Shown here: positions 6,055 through 8,632 of the stretch, piece by piece
How the letters are laid out: every line of letters starts with the position of its first letter
Numbering within the stretch: position 1 is the stretch's first letter
Source of the DNA: Sphingobacteriales bacterium
GTDB lineage: Bacteria > Bacteroidota > Bacteroidia > Sphingobacteriales > Sphingobacteriaceae
DNA length: 8,632 bases
Direction: 5' to 3'
NCBI GenBank assembly: GCA_020058405.1
Contig: JAGVEE010000374.1
Coordinates: forward strand, 1-8,632
Program-made: the position numbers and the translations under genes
The notes under the pieces: model-generated
Database searches by the model: none
What the model saw: the letters and a program-made list of their open reading frames with translations, nothing else
Told to the model about the DNA's origin: nothing

Positions 6055-6992
6055 AATCTGAATGCTACACTTGTTATAAGTGAGCGAGTTAATCCATCGG
6101 CTCTTACTTTACGTACAATTAATGGAAAGGCTAATGTTACATCAATAGCTTTATTATTTTTTAGTTGATGAGATGAACTTCCAATTACATTTAAAGTTAA
6201 TCCGTTTGAGTTTGGCAAATCATTTTCAATGCTCGTAACCGGGTCTTGCACCCTATCATTTTGAACTCTATAAATTGCCAATACACTTGGAGTTACTATC
6301 CACTTTTTATTTACACTCATATTTCTTTCTGCTTTCAAAATTGCATCATCACCTCTAAAAAATTTATACGAGCCAAAATAGTTGGCAGCATCTGCATTAT
6401 TAACCCAATCTGATGAGTTAGCCAAAAAAGAATTCTCGTTAGCAGAAATTAATACTTTTTGGTAGGCGGTAGTAAAATTCCATTGTTTGTATTGATAAAC
6501 AAAACCCAGTATTCCATCAAAAGTTCCTAAGCTAGTTTGGTAAGGCATTGGCAATGCTTTTCCCTTATCACTTAAATTCGAATTATTAACCGGAATTTTA
6601 AAACCTATAATTGTATTGATGGATGAACGCTCATTAATTTCTTTATAAATGGTAGAACTTAGGGATAAATCGCCAATGCCATGTGTATTTGCAAGATTTC
6701 CAATATTAACTAAATACGGTAATTTTAATTGCAAGTAAATTGCTTGATTTATTTTCCAGTTTAATTCGGCTACAGTTAATAAATGCAGGGTGTTTTGCTC
6801 CCCGAATCCAATACTTTGAGTTGCTTTATAATTTATGGAAGATGTTTTTTCGTTCGTTGTATTTACACTATCACCCGTGTATAAATGAGGAGCACCCATG
6901 GTGCAAACACCGGCATCACTGCAGCCTTGAGCTTTTGTTTGTGTAGAATATAGAAATAAGAAAATAGAAAATAGTAGAATGCGAATTTTCAT
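6051..6992 (-). CDS. Outer-membrane beta-barrel protein
   Basis: I place the start at the ATG at 6992 (313 residues). The longer frame from the TTG at 7010 would add six residues before a normal signal peptide. From the ATG, residues 1-22 form a basic/hydrophobic signal ending in TKAQ, with cleavage before GC. The mature N-terminus carries CSDAGVCTMG, with C24 and C30 able to form a disulfide or bind metal. The rest has alternating amphipathic strands with glycine and aromatic residues (for example LHLLTVAELNWKI, GDLSLSSTIYKEI), and the last residue is Phe (SVAFRF), as in proteins inserted by the BAM machinery. It resembles the transporter/MetA-pathway class of barrels, but the substrate cannot be named. 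It converges on the DinB-like gene and lies downstream of a strong terminator, so it needs its own promoter; only a weak GATATTTG element (7015-7008) is seen. Confidence 0.85.
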   Translation of the reverse strand: MKIRILLFSIFLFLYSTQTKAQGCSDAGVCTMGAPHLYTGDSVNTTNEKTSSINYKATQSIGFGEQNTLHLLTVAELNWKINQAIYLQLKLPYLVNIGNLANTHGIGDLSLSSTIYKEINERSSINTIIGFKIPVNNSNLSDKGKALPMPYQTSLGTFDGILGFVYQYKQWNFTTAYQKVLISANENSFLANSSDWVNNADAANYFGSYKFFRGDDAILKAERNMSVNKKWIVTPSVLAIYRVQNDRVQDPVTSIENDLPNSNGLTLNVIGSSSHQLKNNKAIDVTLAFPLIVRKVRADGLTRSLITSVAFRF

Positions 6993-7066
6993 AAAAAAGG
7001 TTTTATTCAAATATCTACTATTTTAATAATAAAAATGTAAGCTAGCCGACAATTATGTGATTAAAT

Positions 7067-7098
7067 AAAAAAGCCTCTCTAAAACTAATTAGAGAGGC
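7067..7098 (-). terminator. Rho-independent terminator of the lipoprotein gene
   Basis: GCCTCTCTAA (7073-7082) and TTAGAGAGGC (7089-7098) form a perfect 10-bp stem with a 6-base loop. Read on the minus strand, the hairpin is followed directly by six Ts (7072-7067). It begins about 20 bases after the stop of the lipoprotein gene and separates it from the outer-membrane gene. Confidence 0.93.
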
Positions 7099-7118
7099 CA
7101 TCTTTAAGCGTACAATTT

Positions 7119-7547
7119 TTATTTTACATCAATATTTGTAAACGTTCCAGAAAGAGTTCCAGAAGTGCTTGTGCTCGAAAATACACCTGTAGTTTTGGTG
7201 CTAGTAATAGCGCTAATGGTAACAGCCCCTGCATTTGCAACGTATAAGGAAGTACCATTTAAATAAGAAACAGCATTTAAACCTCCAAGAGTATACAATC
7301 CAACTGTATCGGCAGCCAAGTTTATTTCAACTATCATTGCAGATCCACCTTTAAAAGCTTTAATGGTATTGTAACGCGAATCGAAATAAGCAGAATCAGC
7401 GGTTACAGTGGTAGTGGCGTTATCTGTTGTAAATACAAAAGAACCAGCATTGGCAGTATTTAATGTATCCTCTGCTTCATCTTTAGAACAAGCCGAGAAA
7501 ATCGAGACAGTAGCTAATAGAATAGCTGAGTAAATTAATTTTTTCAT
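7119..7547 (-). CDS. Small DUF6252-like lipoprotein
   Basis: 142 residues. A lipoprotein signal peptide ends in the lipobox FSAC, with the modified Cys at residue 20, followed by SKDEAED. The acidic residues soon after the Cys resemble the surface-export signal of Bacteroidota lipoproteins, so cell-surface display is possible. The mature part (about 35-142) is rich in Thr, Ser, Ala and Gly with alternating strands. It ends in the pattern GAVTISAITSTKTTGVFSS then SGTLSGTFTNI, which fits the DUF6252 type of small secreted beta-sandwich proteins of unknown function. It is transcribed alone between its own promoter (7574-7567) and an intrinsic terminator. The adjacent LuxR-type regulator and the palindrome at 7596-7613 suggest direct control by that regulator. 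Family assignment is by recalled pattern only. Confidence 0.85.
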   Translation of the reverse strand: MKKLIYSAILLATVSIFSACSKDEAEDTLNTANAGSFVFTTDNATTTVTADSAYFDSRYNTIKAFKGGSAMIVEINLAADTVGLYTLGGLNAVSYLNGTSLYVANAGAVTISAITSTKTTGVFSSTSTSGTLSGTFTNIDVK

Positions 7548-7553
7548 TTATTA

Positions 7554-7586
7554 TTTAGTTTAAGTTCAAAAGTACATTAAACTAAA
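7554..7586. repeat. 10-bp inverted repeat flanking the lipoprotein -7 element
   Basis: TTTAGTTTAA (7554-7563) and TTAAACTAAA (7577-7586) are exact reverse complements with a 13-base spacer that contains the -7 element. TTAAACTAAAA recurs exactly at 7615-7625, on the far side of the 18-bp palindrome and overlapping the stop of the response regulator. These could be half-sites of a second regulator. Confidence 0.6.
7567..7574 (-). promoter_or_regulatory. -7 promoter element of the lipoprotein gene
   Basis: Read on the minus strand, TACTTTTG matches the Bacteroidota consensus TAnnTTTG exactly and implies a leader of about 15 bases before the ATG at 7547. At the -33 position, 19 bases upstream, there is TAT instead of TTG, so the promoter probably depends on an activator. 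Confidence 0.6.
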
Positions 7587-7595
7587 ACAGGATAT

Positions 7596-7613
7596 ATACC
7601 CACTGGTGGGTAT
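7596..7613. promoter_or_regulatory. 18-bp palindrome, candidate response-regulator operator
   Basis: ATACCCACTGGTGGGTAT has two exact 8-bp arms around a TG centre and is GC-richer than its surroundings. It lies between the response regulator stop (7620) and the lipoprotein promoter, centred near -43 of the implied start. That is where activators that touch RNA polymerase usually bind. It lacks a following T-run on the minus strand, so it is a poor terminator. Confidence 0.6.
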
Positions 7614-7619
7614 TTTAAA

Positions 7620-8282
7620 CTAAAAAATAAACCATCTGTTTTTTATAGCAAGTTTAATGACTTGAGCCTTATTACACACGTGTAATTTTTCATATATATT
7701 ACCAAAATGAGTTCTAACAGTATTTGGGCTAATAAATAGTTTATCTGCAATTGCGCGGTATTCCAAACCATCCACAATTAATTTCAGGATATCCTTCTCT
7801 CTTTCGGTGAGTTTAATTTTTTCTAGATCCACATCTTTGTTAAACTTTAGGTCGGCTTGCATTAATAAATTTAATGCTTTGCGAGCTATACGAGGACTCA
7901 TAGGTGCTGCACCATTTTCTATAATTTGCTTTACAGATTCAATTATAGTGAGTGTATTCTCATCTTTTAATAAATAACCAACAGCACCTGCCTTAATCGC
8001 TTCAAATATTTTTTCATCGTCGTCAAAAACAGTTAACATTAAAAATTTAATACTCGGATAAACCTCATGTGCAATATTTACTGTTTCTATACCATTCAAT
8101 ACTGGCATGTCTATATCCATTAAAATAACATCTGGCAGTATTTTACTTTCTTTTAATTTAGCTAAGCAATCCTCACCATTTGATGCTAAAAACAATATCT
8201 TTATCATATCATCTTCTTGCATCTTCTCTGATAAAGAAACTCTATTATATTGTTTGTCGTCTACAATGCCTACGTTTATCAT
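7620..8282 (-). CDS. NarL/FixJ-type response regulator with LuxR HTH
   Basis: 220 residues, full length for the family. The receiver (1-120) has D8-D9, phosphoacceptor D56 in LMDIDMP, T84 and K106. After a linker (121-156), the LuxR-type DNA-binding domain (157-215) begins LTEREKDILKLI and has the recognition helix in ISPNTVRTHFGNIYEKL. Members are phosphorylated by HPK7-type kinases, dimerise, and bind inverted repeats near promoters. The C-terminal ATPase part of such a kinase lies directly upstream (stop at 8351), but that gene seems to be cut by an insertion element. This regulator may therefore be unphosphorylated by its original partner, or answer to another kinase. The likely target is the lipoprotein gene downstream, whose promoter carries an 18-bp palindrome. 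A second inverted repeat sits 46 bases upstream of its own start. Confidence 0.95.
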   Translation of the reverse strand: MINVGIVDDKQYNRVSLSEKMQEDDMIKILFLASNGEDCLAKLKESKILPDVILMDIDMPVLNGIETVNIAHEVYPSIKFLMLTVFDDDEKIFEAIKAGAVGYLLKDENTLTIIESVKQIIENGAAPMSPRIARKALNLLMQADLKFNKDVDLEKIKLTEREKDILKLIVDGLEYRAIADKLFISPNTVRTHFGNIYEKLHVCNKAQVIKLAIKNRWFIF

Positions 8283-8327
8283 AATAAGAAATATTATATA
8301 AAAATCGAGTTTGCAATTAGCTTGTTA

Positions 8328-8347
8328 TATACTACACTTGTAGTATA
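8328..8347. promoter_or_regulatory. Inverted repeat upstream of the response regulator gene
   Basis: TATACTAC (8328-8335) and GTAGTATA (8340-8347) are exact reverse complements with a 4-base centre. The element lies in the 68-base gap between the kinase remnant and the response regulator. It could be an autoregulatory operator or an RNA hairpin; no T-run follows on the minus strand, so a terminator is unlikely. Confidence 0.45.
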
Positions 8348-8350
8348 ATA

Positions 8351-8574
8351 TTACCTATTATATGTTAAAATGAGTGTTGTGCCTTCATTAGGAGCAGACT
8401 TTATATAAAAATTGGCATTACATTCTTTTGCTCTTGCCTCCATGTTTTGAATGCCATAATGCCCATTTTTAAAAGAATTATTTACATCGAAACCAATACC
8501 ATTATCATGTAGCTCAAAATAAAAAGCCGATTCTTCAGTGCTTTTAAAAAAAATATTTATAGTAGTACAGTGTG
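8351..8574 (-). pseudogene. Histidine kinase C-terminal ATPase fragment (HPK7/NarX type), 5' part cut off
   Basis: The frame stays open to the window edge, but only about the last 73 residues look like kinase. From the TAA at 8353-8351 upward there are a G2-like NGHYGIQNMEARA, G1 DNGIGFD and the strand TTINIFFK, as in DesK/NarX-type ATPase domains. In intact members an N-box (NaikH-like) stands just before that strand. Here the frame instead reads GVNLTGICT and LDRIEG, encoded by duplicated IS-end repeats, with no N-box. The gene is thus most likely interrupted at about 8575, within the ATPase domain, and cannot make an active kinase. It lies upstream of the LuxR-type regulator and was probably its partner. 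Its other half should lie beyond the insertion, outside the window. The GTG at 8632-8630 should not be taken as a start. Confidence 0.7.
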
Positions 8575-8632
8575 TGCAAATACCGGTTAAATTGACCCCC
8601 TCAATCCGGTCCAAATTGACCACCGATTTCAC
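8575..8632. mobile_element. End of an IS21-like insertion element (partial)
   Basis: The segment starts TGCAAATACCGG and holds two similar blocks, CCGGTTAAATTGACC (8583-8597) and CCGGTCCAAATTGACC (8606-8621), 23 bases apart. A terminal TG and several repeated subterminal blocks are typical of IS21-family ends, and CCGGT..AAATTGACC blocks are familiar from Bacteroidota members. The transposase genes are outside the window, so the family call rests on the end alone. The exact boundary is uncertain by a few bases because TGTGTG allows 8571, 8573 or 8575. Confidence 0.65.
8583..8621. repeat. Duplicated subterminal repeats of the IS end
   Basis: Two imperfect direct copies of CCGGT(n)AAATTGACC, differing by one inserted base and one substitution, probably serve as transposase-binding sites. 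ACCGATTTCAC at the window edge may begin a third block. Confidence 0.75.

Noticed and set aside
6740..6946. Plus-strand frame of 68 codons inside the outer-membrane gene
   Set aside because: It is antisense to a gene with a clear signal peptide and beta-barrel pattern.
7596..7613. The 18-bp palindrome as terminator of the response regulator gene
   Set aside because: The stem has only a 2-base centre and no run of Ts follows on the minus strand; its position relative to the next promoter fits an operator better.
8107..8301. Plus-strand frame of 64 codons opposite the response regulator
   Set aside because: It is antisense to a conserved receiver domain and has no independent support.
8351..8632. 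A complete small ATPase gene starting at the GTG at 8632-8630
   Set aside because: The first 20 residues are encoded by IS-end repeats, and the kinase N-box and HisKA_3 domain are missing.

Overview
The window is AT-rich and looks like a chromosomal segment from a Bacteroidota species (Flavobacteriia/Chitinophagia-like). The grounds are start codons without Shine-Dalgarno sequences, a TAnnTTTG-type -7 promoter element, a 7TM-DISM histidine kinase, an E1-like protein of the Rv1355c type, a small lipoprotein of DUF6252 type, and an AT-rich heptanucleotide repeat between convergent genes. No RNA genes, CRISPR array or complete mobile element were seen. No gene-free stretch exceeds about 165 bases.

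Left part, minus strand, 4425 down to 1: a tightly packed four-gene operon. In transcription order it encodes (i) a stand-alone ThiF/E1-like adenylating enzyme resembling the N-terminal half of Rv1355c, (ii) a GNAT-fold acyltransferase-like protein with faint resemblance to acyl-homoserine-lactone synthases, (iii) a full-length membrane histidine kinase with a 7TM-DISM sensor, and (iv) a receiver-histidine kinase hybrid cut by the window edge. Gaps between the genes are 12, 3 and 1 bases. Two small-molecule or protein-modifying enzymes locked to two signalling proteins suggest a make-and-sense circuit. This is the most interesting part of the window, but its function is inferred. A stand-alone receiver-coiled-coil regulator (4558-5022, plus strand) diverges from the operon; its receiver is a close paralogue of the one in the hybrid kinase.

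Middle: a Xre-type regulator (5024-5383, minus) lies tail-to-tail with that regulator and diverges from a DUF1569/DinB-like protein (5547-6005, plus). Two perfect inverted repeats in their shared upstream region are candidate operators. A seven-copy 7-bp repeat then separates the DinB-like gene from a convergent outer-membrane beta-barrel gene (start moved here to the ATG at 6992).

Right part, minus strand: a small lipoprotein gene with a clear intrinsic terminator and a good promoter. An 18-bp palindrome is centred near -43 of that promoter. Upstream is a NarL/LuxR-type response regulator, and further upstream the C-terminal ATPase part of its likely partner kinase. That kinase reading frame appears to be cut at about 8575 by the end of an IS21-like insertion element, recognised by a TG end and duplicated CCGGT..AAATTGACC subterminal repeats. 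The sensor kinase of this second system is therefore probably broken, leaving an orphan regulator next to its likely target promoter.
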